Assembly (NCBI GenBank): GCA_022801815.1
Contig: JAAWTB010000004.1
Span: 1 to 32,902 of the forward strand
Reading direction: 5' to 3'
Length of the DNA stretch: 32,902 nt
DNA from: Oscillibacter sp.
Lineage (GTDB): Bacteria > Bacillota > Clostridia > Oscillospirales > Oscillospiraceae
In this document: positions 22,561 through 31,108 of the stretch, piece by piece
How the letters are laid out: each line of letters begins with the position of its first letter
How positions within the stretch are numbered: the first letter of the stretch is position 1
The notes under the pieces: generated by a model
What the model was told of the DNA's origin: nothing
The model's database searches: none
Seen by the model: only the letters and a program-made list of their open reading frames with translations
Program-made: the position numbers and the translations under genes

Positions 22561-23901
22561 TCAGTCCACCGCTTCTTCCAGCTCCAGCACAGCCTCCAGG
22601 GTCTCCCCGTTCCGAAGGAGGGTCAGGGCCAGCGTATCGCCTACATAGAGCGTCCGCCGGACGCGGAACAGGTCCTGATTCGTGCGCACCGGCTCTCCCT
22701 GGGCGGCAATTATATAGTCTCCCGGCCGGACTCCCGCCGCCTCTGCGGCGGTGCCGGCATCCACAGAGCTTACCAGAAGCCCCCGCTCGTCCGTCTGCAC
22801 CCAGATGCCGAGCCTCGGCTCCGGCCGGACCTCGCCCCACTTTAAAAGGTCGTTGACAATCCGCTCCAGCTGGGCGGAGGGGATGGCAAAGCCCAGGCCC
22901 TCTACGCTGTCCCGGTTCCAGTCGGACATGTATTTGGCCACGTTGATGCCCACCACCTGGCCCCGCTCGCTGATGAGGGGGCCGCCGGAGTTGCCGGAGT
23001 TCAGGGCGGCGTTGGTCTGGAGGAGGGTCATGGTGTGGCCCTCCACCTCAATGTCCCGGTCGATGGCGGAGACAATGCCGTTGGTCAGGGTGCCCCGGAG
23101 CCGCCGGGGGGCGCCGATGGCGTAGACCGGGTCCCCCACTACCAGCTGCTCCGAATCTCCAAACGGGGCGAAGGGCAGGGCGTCTGCGGTCAACTCCATC
23201 AGCTCCCCCGGGGGAACCTTCAGGACCGCCAGATCGCTGTTCTCGTCCCCAGCCACAAAGCAGACCTCCATGGTATAGCCGCTGTCCAGCGTGACAAAGC
23301 ACTTCCTTCCGCCCCGGACCACATGATGGTTGGTCAGAATATAACCGTCCTCCGAGAAAATGACGCCGGTACCGATGGAAATGCCTTCCCCCGTCTCGCA
23401 CTGCACCGTTACCACCGCCGGATTCAGGCGGCGGTAAACCTCCTGGGCCGTCAGGATCTCTCCTTGTTCCCGAACCACCGTCAGCGCCGCCCCCTGATCG
23501 ACGGGCCAGCCGGGGATGCTGATTTCCACCGTTTGGCAGGCGGCGGGGCCGCTCTCCGGGGCGTTTTTCTCCTGAAAGGCCAAATGCTCCACGGTCTTTG
23601 CCGCCGCCGTCAGGCCCACCAGCGCCGCCACACAGAGTAAAAATTTGTAAAAGCCGGACTTCCGCCTCCCAGGCCGGCGTCTCCCCGGCCGCCCCTTCCG
23701 GGAAGCAGCTGAAACGGAGGGCGCTCCTCTCCCGCCAGGGACAGGGCGGCAATAGGACTCCACCACCTCCCGGGGGTCCCGCTGGCGGTAGGCTTCCACA
23801 ATCTCCCGGGGGTCCCGCTCCCCTTCGCCGTTTCGAAGGGGAGCGCGGTAAACCTCCACAATCTCGCCGGGCAGCCGCCCGGCCTGCTCACGTTCTCCCA
23901 T
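22561..23901 (-). CDS. htrA: HtrA/DegP-type membrane-anchored serine protease with PDZ domain
   Basis: A 446-residue protein. The cytoplasmic N-terminal region has three spaced copies of an E-(I/V)-V-E-x-Y motif (13-19, 33-39, 45-51), then a basic stretch (69-82). One membrane segment follows (about 84-100). The trypsin-like domain carries the catalytic triad H193 (LTNHHVV), D223 (SDLAVLKV) and S305 (GNSGGPL). The C-terminal PDZ domain (about 362-440) includes GVRPGDYIIAAQGEPV. HtrA proteases degrade misfolded proteins outside the membrane. The gene follows the kinase gene by six bases and is the third in a regulator-kinase-protease operon. Confidence 0.93.
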   Translation of the reverse strand: MGEREQAGRLPGEIVEVYRAPLRNGEGERDPREIVEAYRQRDPREVVESYCRPVPGGRGAPSVSAASRKGRPGRRRPGRRKSGFYKFLLCVAALVGLTAAAKTVEHLAFQEKNAPESGPAACQTVEISIPGWPVDQGAALTVVREQGEILTAQEVYRRLNPAVVTVQCETGEGISIGTGVIFSEDGYILTNHHVVRGGRKCFVTLDSGYTMEVCFVAGDENSDLAVLKVPPGELMELTADALPFAPFGDSEQLVVGDPVYAIGAPRRLRGTLTNGIVSAIDRDIEVEGHTMTLLQTNAALNSGNSGGPLISERGQVVGINVAKYMSDWNRDSVEGLGFAIPSAQLERIVNDLLKWGEVRPEPRLGIWVQTDERGLLVSSVDAGTAAEAAGVRPGDYIIAAQGEPVRTNQDLFRVRRTLYVGDTLALTLLRNGETLEAVLELEEAVD

Positions 23902-23907
23902 GCTCCC

Positions 23908-25362
23908 TCACTTTGTGGTCAGCGAAAAGGAGAAGGTGGTCACGCCGCTTTCGCTGGTGACGTTGATTTTCTCCTTGTGCTGCTCCAAAATCGTCTTGAC
24001 GATGTAAAGCCCCAGACCCACGCCGTCCTTGTCCTCACTGCGGGATTTATCGCTTTTGTGGAACCGCTCAAACAGCAGCGGCAGCTCCCCGGCGGGAATG
24101 GCATCCCCGCAGTTGCGCACCATCACCCGGGCCCGTCCGTCCAGGAGGGTCAGCCCCAGGTAGAGGGTGGACCCCTTGTAGGCGAACTTCGCCGCGTTTT
24201 CCAGCAGGTTGTAGATAACCTGGGTAATCAAATCGTTGTCCCCCAGGACCAGGATGGGTCCCTCGGGAATATCGGCCTCCACGTCCAGCTCCCGGTCCGT
24301 GATTTTTTTCTCCATAGAGATCAGCACCCGGCGCATGCTTTCGCAGAGGTCAAAGTGGGCCCCGCTCCGCAATGGGTCGATGGCCTGGAGCTGGCTCACG
24401 TCCAGCATCCGCCGCACCAGGCGGCTGAGGCGGCGGCTCTCTCCGGAGATGATCTGGAGGTAGTGTTTCTCATTCTCCGGCGGAATGGCGCCGTCCAGGA
24501 TGGCGTCCGTATATCCGGCGACGGTGGTCATGGGGGTTTTCAGCTCGTGGGAGATGTTGGCGATGAACTCCCGCCGCTGCCGCTCCGTCTGCTGGAGAGA
24601 CTCCGCCATGGCGTTGAAGGAGGCCGCCAGCTCTCCCACCTCGTCCCCCCGGCCATAGTCGTTCATGCGGACATCAAAATCCCCCTCGGCATAGCGCCGG
24701 GTGGCTTCCACCATCTCCCGGATGGGCTTCACCTGCCGCATGGCGGTGACGGAGGAGGCCATGAAGGCAATCATCAGTACCACAAAGGCCGTCATGAAGA
24801 AAAGGCCGATAAAGCCCTGCCACATCGAATCCAGCGAGGCCATGGTGGACACCGCCACTACCTCCCCCACCCGCTCCAACGTGGCGGGATTCACGGCGGC
24901 CACGCCCACGGAGAACCGCTTCTGTGGATAGATGCCCCCGAAATCGTCCCGCCAGGAGTCGCTGCCCCGGTCCATGATCCGGGCCGTCCGCTCGTCGGGG
25001 ATGGTGACCGTCTTCCCGTCCAGGGTCTTGTCGGTGGAAAGAAGGACATGGCCCTCCGGGTCGCAGATCATGAAATGCACATCGGAGACGATGGCGGCAA
25101 AGCTGGCCAGGCGCTGGAAGTCCAGATCGTCCTGAAGGTCTTCCATATCGAGATACCGCCCGTTCTCCAGATAGCTCAGGGAGAGCTGGCTCATGACCTG
25201 GGCCTTGGCGGCGATCTCCTGACCCTGCTGGCTCCGGGCGTAGTTATAGCTCAGGGAGAAGAAGGACACGCCCAGCAGGCACAGCGTCAAAAGCACCATG
25301 CCGGCGGTGACGCAGAGCTGCCGCCAGTAAAGGCCCTGGGTCCGCTCCCGAAAGCGCCTCAT
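23908..25362 (-). CDS. Sensor histidine kinase, CssS-like
   Basis: A 484-residue two-membrane-segment kinase. The first segment (about 16-38) is followed by an extracellular sensor region of about 145 residues, then a second segment (182-204), a HAMP domain (about 205-260) and the phospho-acceptor H272 in FIANISHELKTPM. The ATPase domain follows, with LLENAAKFA (N box) and DGVGLGLYIVKTI (G box). It should pass phosphate to the overlapping response regulator. It lies upstream of an HtrA protease gene, the arrangement of CssRS-type envelope-stress systems, so the signal may be misfolded secreted protein. The signal is inferred from context only. Confidence 0.92.
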   Translation of the reverse strand: MRRFRERTQGLYWRQLCVTAGMVLLTLCLLGVSFFSLSYNYARSQQGQEIAAKAQVMSQLSLSYLENGRYLDMEDLQDDLDFQRLASFAAIVSDVHFMICDPEGHVLLSTDKTLDGKTVTIPDERTARIMDRGSDSWRDDFGGIYPQKRFSVGVAAVNPATLERVGEVVAVSTMASLDSMWQGFIGLFFMTAFVVLMIAFMASSVTAMRQVKPIREMVEATRRYAEGDFDVRMNDYGRGDEVGELAASFNAMAESLQQTERQRREFIANISHELKTPMTTVAGYTDAILDGAIPPENEKHYLQIISGESRRLSRLVRRMLDVSQLQAIDPLRSGAHFDLCESMRRVLISMEKKITDRELDVEADIPEGPILVLGDNDLITQVIYNLLENAAKFAYKGSTLYLGLTLLDGRARVMVRNCGDAIPAGELPLLFERFHKSDKSRSEDKDGVGLGLYIVKTILEQHKEKINVTSESGVTTFSFSLTTK

Positions 25363-26057
25363 GGCTCCGCCTTCTCCGTGATCAGCTCGAATTTATAGCC
25401 CACGCCCCACACGGTTTTCAGGGCCCACCGCTCGCTGACGCCCTCCACTTTCTCCCGCAGGCGTTTGATGTGTACATCCACCGTCCGGCTGTCCCCGAAG
25501 TAATCAAAGCCCCAAACCTCGTCCAGAAGCTGGTTCCGGGTGTAGACCCGATTGGGAGTGGACGCCAGGTGATATAGAAGCTCCAGCTCCTTGGGCGGGG
25601 TGTCAATCTTTTTCCCGTCCACGATAAGCTCGTAGGAGTCCAGGTTGATAATCAGCCTGTCGAAGGTCAGTTTCTTGCTGGTGTCATTGGGAATCTCCGT
25701 CCGGCGGAGGACGGCGTTGATGCGGGCGATGAGTTCCTTCATCTCAAAGGGCTTGACGATGTAGTCGTCCGCCCCCATCTCCAGCCCCTGGATGCGGTCG
25801 AACACCTCGCTTTTGGCGGTAAGCATGATGATGGGCACCTGGGAGGTCTCCCGAATCTTGGCGCAGACGGCCCAGCCGTCCATAACGGGCAGCATGATGT
25901 CCAGGAGAATCAGGTCCGGCGGGGACTTTTGAAATTCCTCAATGGCCTTCCCGCCGTCCCCGGCGATGCGGACATCGAAGCCCTCCTTCACCAGGTACAT
26001 GTGGATGAGATCGGAGATGTTGCGGTCGTCCTCGACCACCAAAATATTGCGTCCCAT
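25359..26057 (-). CDS. OmpR/PhoB-family response regulator
   Basis: A 232-residue regulator with a receiver domain and a winged-helix DNA-binding domain. The receiver begins NILVVEDDRNISD, has phospho-acceptor D53 in LLDIMLPVMDG, IMLTAKSE and IVKPFEMKEL. The winged helix is recognised by RNQLLDEVWGFDYFGDSR followed by VDVHIKRLREKV. It overlaps the kinase gene by ATGA, so the two are translationally coupled. The ATG at 26057 follows GGAGGG; an ATG at 26081 is less likely. It heads the RR-HK-HtrA transcript and probably activates it. Confidence 0.94.
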   Translation of the reverse strand: MGRNILVVEDDRNISDLIHMYLVKEGFDVRIAGDGGKAIEEFQKSPPDLILLDIMLPVMDGWAVCAKIRETSQVPIIMLTAKSEVFDRIQGLEMGADDYIVKPFEMKELIARINAVLRRTEIPNDTSKKLTFDRLIINLDSYELIVDGKKIDTPPKELELLYHLASTPNRVYTRNQLLDEVWGFDYFGDSRTVDVHIKRLREKVEGVSERWALKTVWGVGYKFELITEKAEP

Positions 26058-26154
26058 GGCGGACCCTCCCCAGTTTTCCAAGTCTTTCTTTGTTCATTAT
26101 ACCCTCTGCGGTACAAGGTTGTTGAATTTTCTGTAAAGATTCCGGCGGACCGCC

Positions 26155-27312
26155 TCAGCCCAAACCCACTTCCCGGTAGGCGGCGCACACGCCCCCCGCC
26201 TCCCGGGCGGCGGTGAGGAAGGACCGAAGGCCCGCCGGCCCGGCGGCGTCCCCCAGCCAGACGGAGGCGTCCCCCTGCCAGGAAGCCAGCCGCCGGATCA
26301 GCTCCTGGGCCCCGGAGGCGTTTTGCAGGGCATAGCCGCTTCGGTTCAGATCCGGCTGGAGGCAGCGGAAGCCCGCCTCTTCGGCGGCCTGAAGCGCCTG
26401 CGCCCCGCCGCCCGGAAGATAGGCCAGGCGCGTCTTTCCGCAGGCCGCCCGGTAAAGGGCGGCGTTCCCCTCCTCCAGCTGCTCGGTTACGGTCCGGTCC
26501 GGGCGGCCGGCGTCCACCAGGATGCCCACGCTCTGCCCCTGTGCAAGAAGGCGGCGCAGGGTTCCCCCCTGCCGCTCCATCTCCTCCGGCGTGAAAAAGA
26601 AGGCGGCCCCCGCGTTATAGGCGGCCAGAGCGTCCGCCATTGCAGACGCGTTGCTTCCCGCTTTCAGGCACAGGGCCACGCGCTTCCCGTCCAGCCCGGC
26701 GGCGGGGTCCTGAACCTCGGCGGGAACAGTGGGCCGAACGGTTCCGCCAGGTGCCCCGCCCTCGGTGGGAGCCGTCTCCTTGGCCCGGATATAATCAGCG
26801 TAAACGGAGTTCATGGAGTACTGTGCCGCGTCGGCAAACAGCTTGTCCGACACACTGTATCCCGGCTGACGGAGCCAGACCATACTGCCATGCTCCACCT
26901 CAATCACGGAGTACACCAGGTCGAAGTACCGGGACACCGTGTTGGCGGGAACGAACACTGTGCCGTTGCGCTGGATGGCCCCGGGGTAATAGGCGGCGCC
27001 GTCGTTGTCCAGGGCGCAGTTTTCGGAGAGGGTATAGGTCAAAGACCGTCCGCCGCTGTAGAGAACCAGGCGGCTCTGATCGTTGTTGAACACCTGGGAG
27101 ATGCCCAGGGACTCCCGGCCCGCCCCGGTGAAGATGGAGCTGGCGATGTAGACATAGCCGCCGCTCCAAAAAGGCATCGTGTTGTCCGACAGGGGCAGGA
27201 CATAGCTGCCCACGGCGGTGAAATAGACCCGGTCCGCCGCCCGGGCAGGGGGAAGGGAAAGCTGGAACGCCAGCAGAAAACACAGCAGCAAGGCCGCCGC
27301 CCGCCGTTTCAT
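26155..27312 (-). CDS. Secreted protein with copper-amine-oxidase-N-like and degenerate deacetylase-like domains
   Basis: A 385-residue exported protein with a signal peptide (MKRRAAALLLCFLLAFQLSL, cleavage near ARA). The first half resembles the copper amine oxidase N-terminal-like fold found in clostridial surface proteins (LVLYSGGRSLTYTLSENCAL, NGTVFVPANTVSRYFDLVYS). The second half (about 215 to the end) follows the strand order of NodB-type polysaccharide deacetylases (DALAAYNAGAAFFFTPEEME, QGQSVGILVDAG). The metal-binding Asp/His residues are not evident, so it is probably a non-catalytic relative. The ATG at 27312 has GGAGG upstream. Its longer frame to 27546 is non-coding. Role unknown. 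Confidence 0.75.
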   Translation of the reverse strand: MKRRAAALLLCFLLAFQLSLPPARAADRVYFTAVGSYVLPLSDNTMPFWSGGYVYIASSIFTGAGRESLGISQVFNNDQSRLVLYSGGRSLTYTLSENCALDNDGAAYYPGAIQRNGTVFVPANTVSRYFDLVYSVIEVEHGSMVWLRQPGYSVSDKLFADAAQYSMNSVYADYIRAKETAPTEGGAPGGTVRPTVPAEVQDPAAGLDGKRVALCLKAGSNASAMADALAAYNAGAAFFFTPEEMERQGGTLRRLLAQGQSVGILVDAGRPDRTVTEQLEEGNAALYRAACGKTRLAYLPGGGAQALQAAEEAGFRCLQPDLNRSGYALQNASGAQELIRRLASWQGDASVWLGDAAGPAGLRSFLTAAREAGGVCAAYREVGLG

Positions 27313-27400
27313 AAGCCGTTCCTCCTTCGTAAATCCTGTTGAAAACCAGTATATTTTATAGTCAACGCACATGAAAAGAATCATCCTGATTCGTTTCAAT

Positions 27401-27425
27401 CTGGCGGCAGAAGAACTGCCGCCAG
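27401..27425. repeat. 10-bp inverted repeat hairpin in leader region
   Basis: CTGGCGGCAG (27401-27410) and CTGCCGCCAG (27416-27425) are perfect reverse complements with an AAGAA loop. They lie in the 271-base gap between spoIID and the downstream secreted-protein gene. No U-run follows on the minus strand. Confidence 0.5.
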
Positions 27426-27510
27426 GGACCGCATAAGCGGCCCCTGTGCCTGACTTCATAGTGAAAGCACACGGGCAAAGCCCGTCCAGCGGTCCTTCCG
27501 GCCGCCGGTG

Positions 27511-27535
27511 GAACATCCGCAAATTGCGGATGTTC
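27511..27535. promoter_or_regulatory. 25-bp perfect palindrome, candidate operator or terminator stem
   Basis: GAACATCCGCAA and TTGCGGATGTTC flank a single central A. The site is 49 bases past the spoIID stop and about 200 bases upstream of the next gene. With almost no loop it is a better protein-binding site than a hairpin. No regulator for it is encoded nearby. Confidence 0.5.
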
Positions 27536-27583
27536 AAGCGCTTCAACTATATCACACCCGGGCTAGGTTTGTAAAGCCCGCCG

Positions 27584-28621
27584 TCAGCCCCGGTAGGGCT
27601 CCACGGTGACGCCGGTGTAATAATGGGTCAAAATCTCCCGGTAGTCCGCTCCCGCCGCCGCCATGGCGCTGGCCCCGTACTGGCTCAAGCCCACGCCGTG
27701 GCCGTAACCGGTGACAAAGAAGACCATTTTGCCGTCCTGTACCTCCCAGGTAAAGCATGCGGACCGGAGCCCCAGGGCGGAGCGCACCTGAGTTCCCTTC
27801 GCCGTCACGCCGCCCACTAAGACCGTGGCCACGCTCCCGGCTTCGTCGGCGGCGGGATCTTTGAGCCAGTCCTCCATGCCGCCGGTGAAGTCCGCCTCCG
27901 GGAAGGCGGACCGGAGCTTGGCCTTCAGCTCCTCCGCCGTAAATTCCACCCGGCTGTAATACTGGGGGATACGGTCGCCCGGCTCTGGGGAATCCACCGC
28001 CTGGAGGTAGGGCAGGTCGTTCACCCATACCTCTCCCGCCGCCCGGGTCAGCCCCGCCGAGGAAGAGTGAAACACCGCCAGAATGGGCACGCCGCCATAG
28101 AGAATGGTCTCGCCGTCGGTCTCCCGCACCGCCGCCTCTACTTTAGCCTCGTAGGCGCCGGCGTTCTCCCCCCAGTTGGACCGGGCGCGATCCTCGCCGA
28201 TATACGCCTGGCAGCAGGTGCTGTCCGTGCAGATATCGGCGGTCTCCCCGTGATTTCCGCCGGATTGGAGCTTGTACAGCGTATAGGTCCGGGCGGCCAC
28301 CGCCTGGGCCTTCAGGGCCTCCGCCTCAAACGAGGCAGGCATCTCCGCCCGGACCACCCCCACCAAATAGGTTCCCAGGTCCATCTCCAAAACCTCCTCC
28401 CCGTCCAGCACCCGGAGCATTCTGGACGCATCCAGATCGCCGGCGGCCAGGGAGGGCGGCGGGTCCTCCCGCTCCGTCTCGTCCACCGGCTCTTCCTGCC
28501 CGAAGAGAGCCGGGCGGAAGGGGACCACCACCAGAAGCGGCAGCAAAAACAGCGCCAGCAGCAGCAGTGCCGACACGGCGATGGACTGGCTGATCTGGCT
28601 TCTCCGTCTTTTTTTTCTCAT
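27584..28621 (-). CDS. spoIID: SpoIID-like peptidoglycan lytic transglycosylase
   Basis: A 345-residue membrane-anchored protein. A basic N-terminus (MRKKRRRSQ) and one membrane segment (about 15-35) precede the SpoIID domain. The catalytic Glu lies in VRAEMPASFEAEALKAQAVA. The Cys-rich ADICTDSTCCQAY segment resembles the metal-binding region of SpoIID proteins. The final block GYGHGVGLSQYGASAMA is the family signature. SpoIID cuts denuded glycan strands during engulfment in sporulation. In Bacillus it is a sigma-E gene. It supports a spore-forming host. LytB-type paralogues share the domain, so the sporulation role is likely rather than certain. Confidence 0.88.
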   Translation of the reverse strand: MRKKRRRSQISQSIAVSALLLLALFLLPLLVVVPFRPALFGQEEPVDETEREDPPPSLAAGDLDASRMLRVLDGEEVLEMDLGTYLVGVVRAEMPASFEAEALKAQAVAARTYTLYKLQSGGNHGETADICTDSTCCQAYIGEDRARSNWGENAGAYEAKVEAAVRETDGETILYGGVPILAVFHSSSAGLTRAAGEVWVNDLPYLQAVDSPEPGDRIPQYYSRVEFTAEELKAKLRSAFPEADFTGGMEDWLKDPAADEAGSVATVLVGGVTAKGTQVRSALGLRSACFTWEVQDGKMVFFVTGYGHGVGLSQYGASAMAAAGADYREILTHYYTGVTVEPYRG

Positions 28622-28715
28622 GGGACTTCCTCCTTTGTAGCGGGGCGGAATATGTGTTCCACCCTATGCGGCAAGGGGTGGGAACATGCCCGGCTTGGGG
28701 AATTTTGGTAAACTT

Positions 28716-28744
28716 ATAGTATTGTACGCCATAGTATATGCCAA
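28716..28744 (-). promoter_or_regulatory. Predicted promoter of spoIID-like gene
   Basis: On the minus strand TTGGCA (28739-28744) and TACTAT (28716-28721) are 17 bases apart, about 95 bases before the start. The overlapping CATATACT also resembles a sigma-E -10 (CATACANT), so the sigma factor is open. Confidence 0.4.
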
Positions 28745-28843
28745 AACGTACTGGCTTATCGACACGTTTCCCCAGCATAACCTCCTGCGGCGGAGGGCGG
28801 CAAGGCGGGTCCCGTTCCGCCGGGATTCGCCGCGAAATAGGGC

Positions 28844-28872
28844 TTGAAACCGCCCGCCGGATTCGCTATACT
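28844..28872 (+). promoter_or_regulatory. Predicted promoter of aminotransferase-radical SAM operon
   Basis: TTGAAA (28844-28849) and TATACT (28867-28872) with exactly 17 bases between them, 40 bases before the aminotransferase start. This is a strong housekeeping-type promoter. Confidence 0.65.
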
Positions 28873-28911
28873 AAGCTGTATCAAAAGCACTGACAGAAAG
28901 GACGGATTTTT

Positions 28912-30186
28912 ATGAAGCCTTATGCCGCGCTCACCCCGGCGGAGCGGAAAGACGAATACGCCCGCCTGAAAGCCGAATTCGACGCCTTGAAAGCGAAAGG
29001 ACTCAGCCTGAACATGGCCCGGGGCAAGCCCGGAAAACAGCAGCTGGACCTGGTCAGCGATATTTTCGGCCTGATGCAAAACCCCGGGGACTATGTTTCC
29101 GACGGCATCGACGTGCGGAACTACGGCGAGATGAACGGCCTCCCCGCCGCCCGGCGGCTCTTCGCGGACATCCTGGGCTGTAAGATGGAGCAGGTCTTCG
29201 TGGGGGGCAGCTCCAGCCTTCAACTTATGTACGACACCATCGCCAAGGCCTACACCCACGGCCTGCTCCACAGCCCCCGGCCCTGGTGCAAAGAGGAAAC
29301 CGTCAAATGGCTCTGCCCCGCCCCCGGCTATGACCGGCACTTCAAGGTCACGGAGGCCTTCGGCTTCCAGCTTATCGCCATCCCCATGACCGACGGCGGC
29401 CCGGATATGGACGCCGTGGAGGCGGCGGTTCAGGACCCAGCGGTCAAGGGCATTTGGTGCGTCCCCAAGTACTCCAACCCCGAGGGGGTCATCTACTCCC
29501 AGGAGACCATCCGCCGCATGGCGGCCCTGTCCCCCGCCGCGCCGGATCTCCTCATTATGTGGGACAACGCATACTGCGTCCATGAGTTCGAGGGGGACTA
29601 CGCGCCCTTCCCGGACATCCTGTCCATCTGCGCGGAGGCCGGACACCCCGACCTGGTATTTGAATTTGCCTCCACGTCAAAGATCACCCTCCCCGGCGCG
29701 GGCGTGGCCTGCTTCGCCTGCTCCGAGGCCAACATGACCCACATGGAGAAGCTCCTCACCCCCCAGGTCATCAGCTTCGACAAGGTCAACCAGCAGCGTC
29801 ATGTCCTCTACCTCCGGGATAAGGCCCACACCCTGGAGCTGATGAAGAAGCACGCCGCCGTCATGGGTCCCAAGTTCCGCTGCGTGGCGGATACGCTGGA
29901 CAGGGAAATTGCCCCGCTGGACATCGCCGCCTGGCGGCGGCCCAAGGGCGGGTACTTCGTCTCTTTCAACGCCATGCCCGGCACCGCCAAGCGGACCCTG
30001 GCCCTGTGCAAAGAGGCCGGCGTCACCATGACCAGCGCCGGGGCCACTTTCCCCTATGGGAAGGATCTCCAGGACAGCAATATCCGCATTGCTCCCTCCC
30101 TGCCCCCGGTGGAGGAGCTGGAGCAGGCCATGGCTGTGTTCTGCGTCTGCCTCAAGCTGGCCGCGCTGGAGAAATTAGGCGTATGA
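28912..30186 (+). CDS. PLP-dependent aminotransferase, aspartate aminotransferase subgroup Ic-like
   Basis: A 424-residue fold-type I aminotransferase. It starts YAALTPAERKDEYARLKAEF and LNMARGKPGKQQLDL. It has NYGEMNGLPAARRLFADILG, the cofactor-stacking GGSSSLQLMYD, the PLP-binding WDNAY (D218, Y221) and FASTSKITLPGAG with the Schiff-base K257. This is the pattern of the subgroup annotated as aspartate aminotransferase Ic (PF12897). It transfers amino groups between aspartate or a related amino acid and 2-oxoglutarate in the cytoplasm. Its stop overlaps the start of the radical SAM gene by ATGA. The start is supported by AAAGGAC. Confidence 0.9.
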   Translation: MKPYAALTPAERKDEYARLKAEFDALKAKGLSLNMARGKPGKQQLDLVSDIFGLMQNPGDYVSDGIDVRNYGEMNGLPAARRLFADILGCKMEQVFVGGSSSLQLMYDTIAKAYTHGLLHSPRPWCKEETVKWLCPAPGYDRHFKVTEAFGFQLIAIPMTDGGPDMDAVEAAVQDPAVKGIWCVPKYSNPEGVIYSQETIRRMAALSPAAPDLLIMWDNAYCVHEFEGDYAPFPDILSICAEAGHPDLVFEFASTSKITLPGAGVACFACSEANMTHMEKLLTPQVISFDKVNQQRHVLYLRDKAHTLELMKKHAAVMGPKFRCVADTLDREIAPLDIAAWRRPKGGYFVSFNAMPGTAKRTLALCKEAGVTMTSAGATFPYGKDLQDSNIRIAPSLPPVEELEQAMAVFCVCLKLAALEKLGV

Positions 30187-31052
30187 GATACTACGGCAGC
30201 GTATACCGCCCCCCCTCCGAGGCGCGAAGCCTCATCGTTCAGGTGACCTACGGGTGCAGCCACAACACCTGCGCCTTTTGCAGCATGTACAAGGAGAAGC
30301 GTTTCTCCGTCCGTCCTCTGGAGGAGGTGCTGGAGGACTTCCAGATGGCCCGGCAGGTTTACCGCCGCGTGGAAAAGGTCTTCCTGGCGGACGGAGACGC
30401 CCTGGTGCGGAAGGCTGCGGAGCTTTACACCATCCTGGACACGGTGCGGGAGCTGTTCCCGGAGTGCCGCCAGGTGACCAGCTACGCCTCCCCCGCCTCC
30501 ATCCGTATCCGGACGGAGGAGGAGCTGCGGGCCCTTCGGGAGAAGGGGCTGACGATGGTCTATATGGGCCTGGAATCCGGCAGCGACCAGGTGCTGACCC
30601 TGATGCACAAGGGCCACCCGGCCTCGGAAATCATTGAGATGGGCCAAAAGGTCCGAAATTGCGGCATCGCCCTCTCCGTTACGGCCATCACCGGCCTGGG
30701 CGGGCAGCCGCTGCTGGAGCGCCACGCTCTGGACACCGCCGCCGCCTTCAACGCCATGAACCCGGAGTATATCGGGCTGCTGACGCTGATGGTAGAGCCG
30801 GAGACCCCCCTCTACGACTGGGTCCGCGGGGGAACCTTCCAGCTTCTCACCCAGTCCCAGGTGCTGGAGGAGACCCGGCTGCTGGTGGAACATCTCGACA
30901 GCCCCGGCAGCGTGTTCCGTATGAACCACGCCAGCAATTACCTGGTCCTCCGGGGAACGCTGAACCAGGATAAGGCCGCCATGCTGGCGGAGATTCAGCG
31001 CGCCGAGAGGGATTTGACCCGCCTCCGGCCGGAGTCCTGGCGGGGACTGTAA
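30183..31052 (+). CDS. Radical SAM protein with CX4CX2C cluster
   Basis: A 289-residue radical SAM enzyme. The iron-sulfur cluster motif is GCSHNTCAFCSMY with C25, C30 and C33, a CX4CX2C variant with one extra residue compared with the usual CX3CX2C. It also shows VFLADGDALV, TSYASPASI and YMGLESGSDQVL, the SAM-barrel strands. Members with this motif are common in anaerobes but mostly without a known reaction. Translation is coupled to the aminotransferase (ATGA overlap), which suggests a shared pathway or only shared expression. No B12-binding or SPASM domain is evident. Confidence 0.88.
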   Translation: MRYYGSVYRPPSEARSLIVQVTYGCSHNTCAFCSMYKEKRFSVRPLEEVLEDFQMARQVYRRVEKVFLADGDALVRKAAELYTILDTVRELFPECRQVTSYASPASIRIRTEEELRALREKGLTMVYMGLESGSDQVLTLMHKGHPASEIIEMGQKVRNCGIALSVTAITGLGGQPLLERHALDTAAAFNAMNPEYIGLLTLMVEPETPLYDWVRGGTFQLLTQSQVLEETRLLVEHLDSPGSVFRMNHASNYLVLRGTLNQDKAAMLAEIQRAERDLTRLRPESWRGL

Positions 31053-31070
31053 CACATTCGCAGCCATACG

Positions 31071-31106
31071 GCAAACGGGACCCTGCGGGGTCCCGTTTGC
31101 TTTTTT
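31071..31106. terminator. Strong intrinsic terminator between convergent genes
   Basis: A 13-bp perfect stem (31071-31083 with 31088-31100), four-base loop and six T residues (31101-31106) follow the radical SAM gene. The convergent gene ends at 31109, so it may share the structure. Confidence 0.9.
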
Positions 31107-31108
31107 GT

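Noticed and set aside
23977-25398. 473-codon plus-strand open frame opposite the histidine kinase
   Set aside because: Antisense shadow; all kinase boxes are present on the minus strand.
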